DNA from: Punica granatum
Taxonomy: Eukaryota > Streptophyta > Magnoliopsida > Myrtales > Lythraceae
Assembly (NCBI RefSeq): GCF_007655135.1
Contig: NC_045127.1
Coordinates: forward strand, 2,480,001-2,544,000
Length of the DNA stretch: 64,000 nt
Direction: 5' to 3'
The notes beneath the pieces are model-generated. The model worked only from the letters and a program-made list of their open reading frames with translations, was not told the origin of the DNA and searched no databases. The stretch's first letter is position 1; each line of letters begins with the position of its first letter. Below are positions 22,564 to 33,403 of the stretch, piece by piece. A program made the translations under genes and the position numbers.

Positions 22564-25500
22564 TTACGCATGTCTAGATGCTTCCTCGTGCAGCTGAGCT
22601 GCTCTTACATTGGGATCATCCTGCTACAAAGAACAATGCGATGTTAAGTTCCAATGAGTAATAACGGATACAAAGACCCACTGAAATAAAGAGGCTGAAA
22701 ACTGACCCGAATGCCAAATGCATAGCTGTTTGCAGATCTGAAGAAATCCATCTGCCCCTGCAAGCAAGAAACTGGATCAATCACATTCCAAGGTTTCGGA
22801 CTTAACTCGAGGAACTAGAAAAAGAAAAAAGGAAACAATTGATCCTATCAAGTGTCATACCAGCCCATGAATACTTGGCTGGGGAGTGTAGTAACCATCA
22901 TGGCCCGGTGCTATTGAGTTCAGTTGCCCCTAAAAGATGAATGAATAGAGAGTGAAACTCAGTCCCTTGCATTATTGCACAACCATATGAAACTGTTGTC
23001 TGAAAACGTACCAGTCCCTGAATGGCCTGTTGATTTCCATAGTAATTATCCCGTGTGGGTGCCATTAAGTTTAGCTGCACCTGCAAAAAATCAACATGTC
23101 CTTATTGCTATACCAATCTCATAGCATTTATATACAGTACATGTGACGAGTGACATACCATTCCCTGAACACTCTGCGGTGTTCCATAATAGCCATCAAG
23201 AGTCACTGTTCTCGATGTTAACTTTTCCTAGGTAAGAAGAATTATGAAGAAGGAAAAACTGCCATTATTCCCTGCACATATATTAGGGCCAGTGCCATAC
23301 AATAAACCTAATGATGCAATAGTTTTTCAGATGGTGGAAGAGTTTCTAGTATAAGATGAACCATCCTCTATATCAATTTTGTTAATCTTAGTTTATTTGA
23401 ATGGATAAACCATTTTCTGTACATCGACAAAGGTAAACAAGACAAACCATTTGTTGCAAGCTCTCTTGCGGCCCAATACTGATCATGTCCTGTTCAGAGT
23501 TCATCTGCAAGGAAAAAAGAATTTTACTTGTTACGCACATATGAACAATCCAAACTACACGAGGTTAGCAGCGAATCCAATAGTTAGTACCTTTCTTTTC
23601 TTGGTTGGATTCTTTCTTTTACTTGACTTGGGCATGCTCATGCTCATGCTCATGCTCATGCTCATGCCCATGCTCCTGCTCTGAGAATCATCTTCCACAC
23701 ACAGCAGACCATGAGTGCCCGAAGTGCCAGCTTCTGCAAGACCCTTAGAGTTATTCATACTCATACAATTCCCAAAAGTTTCTTCAAGTGAGCGGGCTGC
23801 CAGGTTGTAACTGTCCTGAGACATCGATGCCTCTTCACTCAACTTCATTGCCCGCTGGCAGAGATCGTTATACCGTTGAACCCTGGACTGCAGCTGCTCC
23901 GGTTCCTCCACCACCGAGTGTCTGCTCTTTGCATCTTTTGTCCACCTCTTCAGAATATAAGGCGACGGGATTGAGGAGAGGCCGCACATTTGAAGAACTA
24001 CCAGTGCATGCCTACAAAGATAACCTTTGTACTCAAACAATCGGCACATGCAAGAAACTTCAGATTTCATCTCATTCCAAGTAACAGTAAATTCTTGATT
24101 TTTCTCTACATCGTGAACCCGAAAAGTGACGCCGCTCTCATCCTGCCTGTCCTCCTTGGGATGACAAGCAACTGCACCGAGGACCTCTACTTGAAATTTC
24201 TTGAACACTGCATGCGTGTACACTCCGGAGACACACTTCTCAAAAGGAGATGGAGATTTTAACATGGATTGTTTATTCCATGTATCGGATTCTGCTTTGC
24301 TTTCCTCCTCATACCTGTCCTGTAGAAATACTTCATACTGTTTCACAAACTCCTGTGCGGAGGTCTTCTTGTGCACGTACTTATCAAAGAATGAGTTCAC
24401 ACTTTCAGCGCGCTGAACTGTACACATCCCAGCTAGACACACATCCTTGATGAAAGTTGGGACCCACAGTTTACGATCTTCGTACAATGACCGTACCCAT
24501 TCATCATCTTTGAGGTCACATCTATCTACAAGTTTCCACCACCTTTTCTCGAACTCTTCTTCCGTCCACGACCTGTTGACGCACTTTTCGAATTTCGCCA
24601 TAAAATATTCATGCCTTTTTATTACGTGACAGAGGCTGTCAGAAACCCTCCCCAATATATGCCACAAGCAAAAGCAATGACGTGAGAAAGGAAAAACTTC
24701 CGAGATAACTGATTTGATAGTCTTATCTTGTTCGGTAATGATAACTTTGGGAGGTTGCCCGCCCACTGCTCTCAACCAAGCCTGCATAATCCAAGCATAT
24801 GTAGCAGCAGTCTCATCCGAAATTACAGCACATCCCAAGAGCATGAACTGATAGTGCTGATTCACTCCAATAAACAAGGCAAGAGGCATCTTGTGTTTGT
24901 TTCTCACGTAGGTTGTGTCAAAAGAGACAACATCACAAAAACTCCCATAGTCATGCCTACTTTTGGCATCAATCCACAGCAGATTCTTAAGGCGCTGGTC
25001 TTCACCCAAGTCCACAGCATAAAAGAAATTGGGATTTGAACATTGCATCTGAGAGAAAAAGTCAAGCAAAATCCTAGTTTCTCCAGATTCTAATGTCATA
25101 TTCCAACTCTTATCAAACAGATTCCTGGTTTCAGTCTTCAAGCCTATCACATTTGTATATTCTGCAAACTTTCTAGCCATATCAGCATACATCTTTCTTG
25201 TTTGTTCACTGATAGCTTGAGCTGGTAAAAGATCATGGTTATGCTCCTTCACAAAACTATGTATAACCCATTTACCATCAGGTCGTCTCTTCACATGCAT
25301 GCTTGCTTTGCAATCCGTCTTTGCACAAGCTCGTCTTCCAGCCCCATTATCGGGATCTTGCTTACTTTGCCTTGCCCTCGGCCTGTTATTGAAGGCCTTT
25401 TCATACTCTCGTTTCGTCCCATATCTAGAACAGGCAAACTTTGCATCAATAAATTCCCTAGTTGTTTTTGAACGGCGACTATTTTGGATTGCCGTGGTGA

Positions 25501-25795
25501 ATCCCATGGACCGAGCATACTCTTGATAAAAAGAGTATGCTTCTCCATGAGATTCAAATTCCATGCCAGAAAGAGGTTCAAGATTCACGTATTCTTTAAC
25601 CTCCATTGCATCCACACCAGAGGAATTCATGACTCCAGCACCCACACCGTGGGCTACATCTCCGATGTCGACCATGCTTGCACTTCCAAGATCTCCATTT
25701 TGCAGTTTTTCCTCGGCATCCGACAAGTTATCAGTACATTGTGGCCCTTCTTCCTTGTCGTGTTCACCTGAAGGCAACCTCAGATCTATGTCCAT
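22564..25795 (-). CDS. FHY3: FHY3-like transcription factor (FAR-RED ELONGATED HYPOCOTYL 3)
   Basis: Seven exons on minus: 23591-25795, 23448-23504, 23159-23227, 23012-23080, 22861-22929, 22707-22757 and 22564-22620, all phase 0; 858 aa. The start [10 protein letters not shown] matches known FHY3; an earlier ATG at 25840 in the ORF crosses a likely UTR splice acceptor. FAR1 zinc-finger region ~75-190 (C122, C157, C162, H185, H187); transposase-derived region ~235-480 (SFDTTY with D293, TEQD at 354-357, [11 protein letters not shown]); SWIM finger C582, C584, C594, H596. Residues 709-721 are Met-Ser repeats from a hexanucleotide run. C-terminal exons encode repeated QLN..AP..D.YYG units and end [18 protein letters not shown], as in FHY3. 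FHY3 binds CACGCGC, activates FHY1 and FHL in far-red light and acts in clock, chlorophyll and meristem control. A UTR intron of about 0.86 kb (25820-26680) is likely. Confidence 0.96.
23633..23672. repeat. Hexanucleotide microsatellite in the FHY3 coding region
   Basis: CATGCT on plus (AGCATG on minus) is repeated about six times inside the large FHY3 exon. It encodes a Met-Ser dipeptide run just before the basic KKRK stretch. Length can vary without breaking the frame. Confidence 0.9.
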
Positions 25796-26597
25796 GGAGA
25801 AAAAGAACCGAAAGGGTACCTGAAAGGTAACAGAGACCATTGGAAAATAAGATCACTCGATCAACAGAACAAGTAACCGTCCGCCAACTTACACTGATGA
25901 TCAAGGGTCCTTCTTTATCGTGATCATACAAGTAGACATCTTTTCATCCCTCATATGCGAGAAAGTCGATTACACAACAAAATTTTGTGGGTTCGTATGT
26001 CGATGTGTGTTCATACATAGAATCATGAATTAGCAATGAACTAATGTTTCCCTCCATAACCTCATGGTTAGGTTAACTATCCCAGGATTATATGACATAG
26101 ATTATCGCAGGCATTCCTTCTGTAAGTAAATCTGAAACAATCATTTTCCAGAAAGATTAAGAGAACCAAAGTTTAAGAATTCAGCAGACGATTATCAGCT
26201 CTTAGCTCTTAATCATTGCCGGACCAAATTATCAGCAGTCACACGCCCATCATCCACAGATCGAAGACACCCAATACGACACAATCGCGCGAATTCAAGC
26301 TTCAGGAGTCAAATGAGGAAGCTCAATGAGCTTGCAGATTCATAATACAAGCCCGATCGACCAAACACTCTGACTAGATATCGATTTTCCGATTCAGTCC
26401 AAATCAAAACCAAACACTGTCGCATTTTCGACCGGATGTTTAAGCTGCCCGAGCCAAATTGGGGGAGCTGAACGAGCTCCCCCGGCTCGAACCCCGAGCA
26501 AGCAACGCAACAAGGAGATTTCAAGCACGATCCCCATCGCCGATGCAAATGGCAGAACGATTAATCAATGAACGGACGAACAGTAATTGCAGACATC

Positions 26598-26656
26598 TGA
26601 TAGAGAGAGAGAGGGAGAGAGAGAGAGAGGGAGAGAGGGGGGAGAGAGAGAGAGAG
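26598..26656. repeat. GA/CT-rich tract in the FHY3 leader
   Basis: A mostly GAGAGA run on plus, CT on minus, in the probable first UTR exon of FHY3. CT-rich leaders and Y patches are usual near plant transcription starts. Confidence 0.7.
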
Positions 26657-26913
26657 TGAGTGAAGAAGAAGCAGTCTTACTATATGAATTGAAGGGGAGA
26701 AGGGGGAGGAGGAGGGAGAGGTGAGGGTTTCCTTCAATCTCAGAGGAGGAGCGTGGAGCTGAGGAGACTGGGCGGGGTCTCACGCGACGAAGCTGGGGCG
26801 AGTGGACAACAGCACAACCCGACGTCCCAGAGCTTAGGGCTTCCTATTTTGATCTTGCCAGCCTCCGCCTTCTTCCCCACTCGCCCCCTCTCCCTAATGA
26901 TTTCGCACGCGGC

Positions 26914-26920
26914 GCGCGTG
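26914..26920 (-). promoter_or_regulatory. FHY3/FAR1 binding site (FBS, CACGCGC), site 1
   Basis: Perfect CACGCGC in the same orientation as FHY3. It forms one arm of an inverted repeat with CACGCGG at 26906-26912, so a dimer could contact both half-sites. The match is seen directly; the binding is inferred. Confidence 0.55.
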
Positions 26921-26965
26921 CCGTCACCCGATCCCTTCTGTCGTCCGCCTTCCTTCCCGACCACG

Positions 26966-26972
26966 GCGCGTG
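26966..26972 (-). promoter_or_regulatory. FHY3/FAR1 binding site (FBS, CACGCGC), site 2
   Basis: Second perfect CACGCGC, same orientation, 52 bp upstream of site 1 (about five helical turns, so on a similar face of the DNA). Confidence 0.55.
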
Positions 26973-27026
26973 CTGCCACCTGGGCCTGGGGGACGGTATC
27001 GGCGTGCAAAGATTATATTTACTTTA

Positions 27027-28797
27027 AAGTAAATAGACAATTTCGTCCCCTACTTTCGCAAATTGTATTAATTTTATCTCCGACTTATTTTTTACATTAG
27101 TTTCGTTCCCGAATTTACACTTTTGCATCAATTTCGTCCCTGATTTATTTTTTGCATCAATTTCGTTATCGACTTTGTACGGTTACATCAATTTAGTCCT
27201 TGACTTTGTACAATTACATCAATTTAGTCCATGACTTTCGCAACACTAATCCCTGAGTCTTAGCGTTACATTAGATCGATCATCGGTTACATCAATATAA
27301 TCCCAGTGATTAAGGGACAAACGACATTACTGCTCCGTTAATTTGTTCAGGAACTGAATTGATGTAACGACTGGGCAAATTGATGTAACTCCAAAATTAA
27401 ATGATGTTCGTTACATCAATTCAGTCCCTCTCTTTCCTCCATGTTCACTATTCATCGTCTTCTTCCTCTTTCTCCACTGTTCCTCGTCCCCATACCCGTC
27501 CTCTCCTTAGACTCGACGATATCTGCCCCGACCTCGCCCTCTCCTTCGACCACCGTTAACCCCCACCAAGGCCGCCCTCATCCCCGACAAGGATGCCATA
27601 GAAGGAGGCCTCCCAGTAGATGGACTTCTCAGGGGTGTTCGGGGGGATGTTGAGAGGACCCAGAACGGGAATTCATGGATTTTTACTAGAAATCAAAGAA
27701 TTAGAGGACGGAGCAATCGGAATTGGATGGATTGAAGGTCGAAATCGCAACGGAAGACATCGACAAAGATCAGAGCGTGTCAATCGAGTCTCCCGAAGTT
27801 GTTGGGTGTCACAAGCACGAACAGCACTAGACAGACTATCGGGCCAACTTCGGGAGAGCGTTTGTATATTTACAGGACTCGGATTTCTGTATTCTAGGTA
27901 TCTGTGGAAACCTCAAACAACAAGCTACAGTTTAGAATCAAACGAAAGTGAAAAATATGGAGAAAACGGGTCGAAAAAAAAAAAAGCTCGAATCCTATGT
28001 TCATCATGTCCGCAGCCGACTTTAGAATGCGATATTTTTCAAACGACTCAACCAAATTTGGTTCTATAAGATCTTATAGCATCCTACTGATCTAAACAAT
28101 GAAATTATACAACAATTTTGGTCAAATAACTTAGCTACGATGATATGCCATTAACGAGCTTTCAAGCTTTCTTTCTCTAGAACCTAATGAGCTACACTTC
28201 AGCTTCCAAAGTCGAGGGTTACCGCGTCGCCCATCGCCCCAGAATCAATTAGATTGAAGGCAGTCGCCCTCAGCCTCGGGAATGGCCGGGCTGCAACAGG
28301 TAAGATTTGTGCCGAAGAAGAATGAGAATGAGCGAAGGAAGAAGAAGAGTAAATAGAGACAAATGGGTTAAAAAAAAAAAGTCAGGAACTAATTTGATAT
28401 AGCACGAGGACCAAATTGATGTAACAATTTGCACCATTTAACACCGTCAACATTAATACTTAATGGCGGAGACCAAATTGATGTGACAGGGGACCAAACT
28501 GATGTCGCATTGGGACCTGATCGATGCAACCACCCCACAGAAGGACCAAATTGATGCAACTGTATCACTAACTGATGTAACTGCGAAAAGTCAGGGACTA
28601 AATTGATGTAACCGTGCAAAGTCGAGGACCACTTTGATGTAACAGAAAAGTTATGGACTAAATTGATTTAATCGTGCAAAGTCATGGATGAAATTGATGC
28701 AAAAGTGCAAAGTCGAGACGAAATTGATGCAAAAAATAAGTCATGAACAAAATTGATGCAATTTGCGAAAGTAATGGACGAAATTGCCTATTTACTC
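27027..28797. mobile_element. Non-autonomous MULE-like element with long repeat-rich inverted ends
   Basis: A 1771-bp element flanked by the perfect 10-bp direct repeat ATTTACTTTA (27017-27026 and 28798-28807), as expected for Mutator-type insertions. Its ends are inverted repeats: AAGTAAATAGACAATTTCGT at the left, and the right end read on minus gives GAGTAAATAGGCAATTTCGT. About 400 bp at each end consist of degenerate ~30-bp units built on the phrase aaattgatgtaac, pointing opposite ways. The core, 27430-28370, has no transposase and no recognisable gene; it could be a captured fragment (Pack-MULE) but I cannot identify a source. It abuts the FHY3 promoter. Confidence 0.75.
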
Positions 28798-28807
28798 ATT
28801 TACTTTA

Positions 28808-29064
28808 CTATTTACCCGCCTAATTTTGCCTTTGCTTTTGCTTTTGCGCTCCTATAGTTTTAAACTAGGCCACCTCAAGGCATGTAGTTTATATAGTTTT
28901 AACTTGGACCCTATTCTTTCATTTATGGGATTAGTTTTTTTTTCCTGAATAAAATAATGGGCAGCAGTAATGATAACATTACTGTCTTTCTCTACGTAAT
29001 ATTCGATCTCTCGTGTTTAATCGTGAACATATCAGATGAATTGAATAACCAGCGCAAGCACTAA
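28808..29064. other. Spacer
   Basis: AT-rich; no gene or repeat recognised. Confidence 0.4.
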
Positions 29065-29255
29065 TCTTGTCAGCGTAGTATCACCAGGGGTTTAATATAG
29101 TTCACAGAAACTGGAGATGACCTCAAGCCCAAGCCAAAGAGCCCACCTAGCATATGTTTTCGGGGGATTCAAACTCGAGACTTAAGAGTTTCCAAATCAC
29201 ATAGGAGTGGGCTTGATACTACTGAGCCATCATCCCTGATGGTATTTTACGGGAT
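29065..29255 (-). mobile_element. tRNA-derived SINE-like element
   Basis: On minus, gatgatggctcagtagtatc (A-box-like) is followed about 45 bp later by ctcgagtttgaatccc (B-box-like). This is the tRNA-type promoter spacing of plant SINEs; it is not a tRNA because no acceptor stem pairing was found. Ends are approximate. Confidence 0.5.
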
Positions 29256-29799
29256 CAACTTGCATTGCAAGAAACAGTCACCACCATTAAGAATGATCCG
29301 ATTCAATTCATTCCAAAAACACTAGTTCATTCATATTCGTCTGTGCAAAATGTTTGAAACTTTTCTCGTGAAATCCACCGTTGCCTTTTATATGGCTCAA
29401 TATTTATTCAGCGTGACCAAATCATATGAACTATATAAAAATTGGATTGCAGGAAAGCCAAATTCGATCTTATATATCATGTGGCACCTTTTTAATTTTC
29501 TAGTAGATGAGCATGTTTTGAGTTAGGCGACGGGTTTAAACGTTTTAGTGATATGTACATTCGAGTGAAAAAATAGAAATTTCCATTGCGAATGTTAATA
29601 CTAGCTGGAGCGACCGCACGAGCTATGTATGTCTTGTCTCTGTAGTCGTCCACCCATCCCAATTGCACCACAGGAAAATTTTTGCAAGTGGATGGATATC
29701 ATTGCCTTGGCTCTATACTAATGTAGGAGTTTCCATTCCAACTACTAGCCCACACCAACTAACCAATATCTCCATCGAAAAGGCTCCTCCCTTCATTTT

Positions 29800-29801
<2 letters not shown>

Positions 29802-29841
<40 letters not shown>
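29802..29841. repeat. (CA)n(TA)n compound microsatellite
   Basis: A CA run of about 18 bp passing into a TA run of about 22 bp. No gene surrounds it. Confidence 0.9.
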
Positions 29842-29842
<1 letters not shown>

Positions 29843-30514
29843 CCCTCCACACATATGTATGTGTGTCTAATTTATGTTATATGGGAATTCAACTTTCATA
29901 TATAAACTCGACTTGACGCGAACTACTGTTTTGAAGTTCATGAGACTTTCTGTTTTTCAATATTACGAGATTTCACTTTCCAGACAAAATACATGACCTG
30001 ATAATTTCCCATCAAAATTTTCAAATTCGATGAATTTTTCATGTTACAATGCAATTCAGAATCATTTATCAGTGACATAACATTATTTAATAGTATGGAA
30101 TTGAAGTTTTACTTCGAGTTCCTAATGTTAATAATGAACGGACATTGTTATTGCATTACTACAATGTGCTTTGCCTCTATATAGTTACGTGATATTCTCC
30201 AAAAATTGAAACCATACCACGTGAAACCAACTTTGAGTTTGAATCAATGGTGGGACCAGTCCTTTCGTATACATCTACATTAAGAAAACGCATGTGTTGT
30301 GGTAACCAGATTCCCAAAATTGATTTTCAAGAACTTTTATGAAACACAGTGTTTCATTTATTTCTTGCCCCCCCAAAAAATAAAATTATGGGATTTCGAC
30401 AGTAATTTATGTGAGTAGATTAAAGTTCCACGTGTTTTATATGAAAGGACCGGTCTAATAATTTATCGAATCTTAGAACTTACGAATCAATCTTTGTAAA
30501 TAGCTCAGGTATAA

Positions 30515-31085
30515 ATAAACTGCCAAAGCAAATGGCAAGGAAGACAAGTACCGATGGCCCGATAGGGCAACTTTTCAAATGGTATATACAAACCAATACT
30601 TAATCATGACATGCCACCAACGTGGTCAGTTCATGCGGTTCGACACTTATTCCGCTTAAGTAAGGTCTCCAGTTCGAGTCATTGTGAATGTAGAGAGTCC
30701 ACACTTAAAGAACTTTGTTTTTTGTGGTCTGACTCGATTCAACTGAATTAGTCATGGCCCAATTGAGCTCCCAGATACCATAGTTCACAAAAAAAAAATC
30801 ACAACATGTCCAACTGTAACTCAGGATGGCCTACTAGCCGGGGCCGTGGAAGTGTTCATTTCATAGAGATCGATTGACCAAGCAATTAGGTTTGAATATA
30901 ATGATGATATAACAAGCAAATGGCAACGAAGACAAGTACCAATGGGGCAACTTCTCAAGTGGTATATGCAAACCAATACTTAATCCCGACATGCCTAATT
31001 GTAACTCAAGATGGCCTACTAGCCGGGCCGTGGAAGTGTTCATTTCATAGCGATTGATTAACCAAGCAATTAGGTTTGATCTAGC
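30515..31085. repeat. Local direct duplication, one copy split by a SINE
   Basis: The block 30908-31085 matches 30515-30614 followed by 30804-30890 closely (shared phrases such as agacaagtacc and gatggcctactagccgg). The left copy is interrupted by about 190 bp with SINE features, so the SINE inserted after the duplication. Confidence 0.75.
30615..30803 (+). mobile_element. SINE, family S1 copy 1
   Basis: The insertion splits a duplicated block, giving clear limits. It has A-box-like (gtggtcagttcatgcgg) and B-box (ccagttcgagtc) parts, a body ending in taccatagttca, an A-run at 30789-30798, and acatg flanking both sides. A diverged relative sits at about 60915-61108. Confidence 0.7.
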
Positions 31086-31109
31086 ATTCATATCATAGAA
31101 CAACTACTC

Positions 31110-32236
31110 AACATGTCCTAGAAGCAACCTCGAACCGGCCATGGCCATGATCAAGTCAACAAAACATTTACTTCATCGTCGGTCATGAGAAACTAATTTG
31201 AGTTTTTCCTATATGCGACTTAATATTTGATAAATTCAAAAAGTTTCTCCATGTATAATTCACGAGGTGCATTTCCCGATAGCTAGAATCGAGTACAAAG
31301 GATGATCCGTCTTAATAGCATTATGACATATGGGGGGAGGGAATGCCATTACGTTCATATATCTACTAGCAAAAAACTATTAATTAGAGAATTGGACATT
31401 GGACCCCATGGCCATGCCTATTGAGTTGTGTGTATATATATATATATATGTATATGTATATTCTATGTGCTGAAATAAGGAAAAAACAGCCGTCCGTCTT
31501 GCGCACACATAGAAAGGGCGGTTTGGTCGGTCGTCCATGCCGCCACTTTGAGACCAAAAAGCCGACATTTCTTTTCTAAATTGTAATTACCAATTTGCCC
31601 TCAACGGCCCCCACCAATTTTCAACTTTCAGAAATTTTCTCTCTTCACATAAATAGCAGGTTTGGAAAATGATATCTGCACTAACTGCGCAATAAGTGTT
31701 GATTTCAACATTAATCTAATTTCCTCTCTCTCTCTCTGTCTTTTCATTTTGGTGCTGAATGATTTTGTTGACTTGAAGGAATCATATTACTTACCTACTA
31801 GAAAATTAGCCAGTAATCAGTAAGGACAAATATATTTAGTGGTATTCTAGAAACCTTCCTTAATGGACTTTTTGGTAAGATATGTGGTATATCTAGTTAA
31901 ACAAATTTCTCTTTATTCACATTATTGCATTTTTGAAGAAATTTAGTTGAAAAAATGTAATAGTAAACAAACTTTACCTACACAATATGGTTTTGAAATT
32001 CACCAAAGACGTTTTGTAATTAAGACAAGTTAGTATCAAGCAAAAATTTGTCTTTAGACTTCATTTGAGAGTGTAGCAGTGATTATATAAGTGATTTTTT
32101 TCTCGATTTTTAAGTAGAAGTAGTGTATGGTGAACTATCTCAAAATTACAGTTTGGTTGATTTTAGAAGTTGAAAATATGATTTTAAGTTAATATGTTTA
32201 TTAAAACTACTTCTGCTTCTTCTTCTATTTCAAAAA
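31110..32236. other. AT-rich intergenic DNA
   Basis: Contains a (TA)n run at 31434-31450 and a CT tract at 31724-31740. No coding region was found. Confidence 0.5.
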
Positions 32237-32245
32237 TTAATTTTA

Positions 32246-32859
32246 GGGAAAAAGACAAAAATCTCCTTATAGTTTGTGGTCGGGACAAATCACACAATAT
32301 TTTTTTGTTTGGGACAATTAGCCCCCATGTGATTTGCTCTGTTAGACATAGGGGTTATGGCGTTTTTTTTTTTCATTTTCAGTCGTCAATCTTTAGCATT
32401 TTAATCATTTTGGTTTTAAATTTTTTTCTTTTATCATTATTATCACCAACTTTTCATTTTAGTCCTATAAAGAAAATCGAAAAGGAAGGGGGGTCGGGTC
32501 GCCGAATCGACTGAGAACTCCGAGTCGGAGGTCACCGATTGATTCGGGGTTGGGGCCGATACTGCCGGTGACCTCGGTAGAGGGGTCATGATCGCTGATT
32601 GGCGGCCCCAAGCCCTCCTTCCCTTTTCGATTTTCTTTATAGGACTAAAATGAAAAGTTAAGGATAGGACTGATAAAAGAAAAAGATTTAGAACCAAAAT
32701 AATTAAAAGACTAAAGATTGAGGACTGAAAATAAAAAAAATTAACGTCGTAACCCCTATGTCTAACGGAACAAAGCACATGGGGCTAATTGTTCCAAACA
32801 GAAAAACAAGGTACGATTTGTCTCGATCCCAAACCACAAGGGGGTTTTGTCTTTTTCCC
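32246..32859. mobile_element. Short foldback MULE-like element with 9-bp target duplication
   Basis: A 614-bp element flanked by the perfect 9-bp repeat TTAATTTTA (32237-32245 and 32860-32868). Its ends are inverted copies (GGGAAAAAGACAAAAATCTC versus, on minus, GGGAAAAAGACAAAACCCCC). Inverted homology extends about 230 bp inward on each side, leaving a GC-richer loop near 32490-32610. No coding capacity. It lies about 530 bp upstream of the PICC TATA box. Confidence 0.8.
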
Positions 32860-33393
32860 TTAATTTTAATCTTAGCAGTTTCCAATTATTACTTCCACAA
32901 CACTTTTACTTATTTTTCAACAACTATATTTTGATACTTTTGTTTTGGCAACAATACTCACAAACTAGACCTTAATCAATAAGCAAGAACGACTCATATA
33001 TGACAAAAAGAAATTTTTCAAAAAAAAAAAAAGTAGAAAAGGGATAGATCCCTTGGATATAGAAATAGTTTCACAGAAGAACACAAAGGGTAAAATGACA
33101 CACAATTAAAACTACAGGGAAAATTGAAGCGGGAACCAAAATAGAAGGTCGAGATTTCAAAGTCAAACTTATTTCTGACTTTGACGGCGGTCCTCCCAAT
33201 CAGAATTTATTTACCGCCGGCAAATCCCGGTGAGGGGAGGAGAGCAAAAAGATACGGGAGGCCAGGGGCAAAAGTGGAAGTTAATACAGAGTGGCAGCGT
33301 TACAGGCCGAACTTTTGTCAGCTTGGCGGTAACGGGCCCCGCGGGTGGGACCCACACCAAAAGTGGACTCCCACTCCCGTCTTCTACTGCTGC

Positions 33394-33403
33394 CTTATAT
33401 AGG
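33394..33403 (+). promoter_or_regulatory. TATA box of the PICC-like gene
   Basis: cttatatagg on plus, about 30 bp before a leader rich in C and T. A first UTR exon would run from about 33430 to 33604, ending at the donor gtgagt (33605). A 3.47 kb UTR intron then runs to the acceptor at 37070. Confidence 0.6.

Larger units (their letters stand above)
26682..27016 (-). promoter_or_regulatory. FHY3 promoter and first UTR exon
   Basis: GC-rich block between the probable UTR splice donor (gtaag on minus at 26680-26676) and the MULE-like element starting at 27027. It contains two perfect CACGCGC sites on minus (26914-26920, 26966-26972), one CACGCGG at 26906-26912 and one CACGCGA at about 26781-26787 on plus. 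The first two overlap a perfect 7-bp inverted repeat (gcacgcg, 3-bp loop, cgcgtgc). The exact transcription start is not visible. Confidence 0.55.

Noticed and set aside
23633..23672. CRISPR array or regulatory repeat
   Set aside because: A simple coding microsatellite without spacers, in a plant genome.
25796..25840. ATG at 25840 as FHY3 start
   Set aside because: The extension lies across a likely UTR intron acceptor, and [10 protein letters not shown] is the known FHY3 beginning.
29065..29255. Intact tRNA gene
   Set aside because: A-box and B-box are present but no acceptor stem or anticodon arm could be paired; a SINE is more likely. The same holds for 30615, 55130 and 60915.
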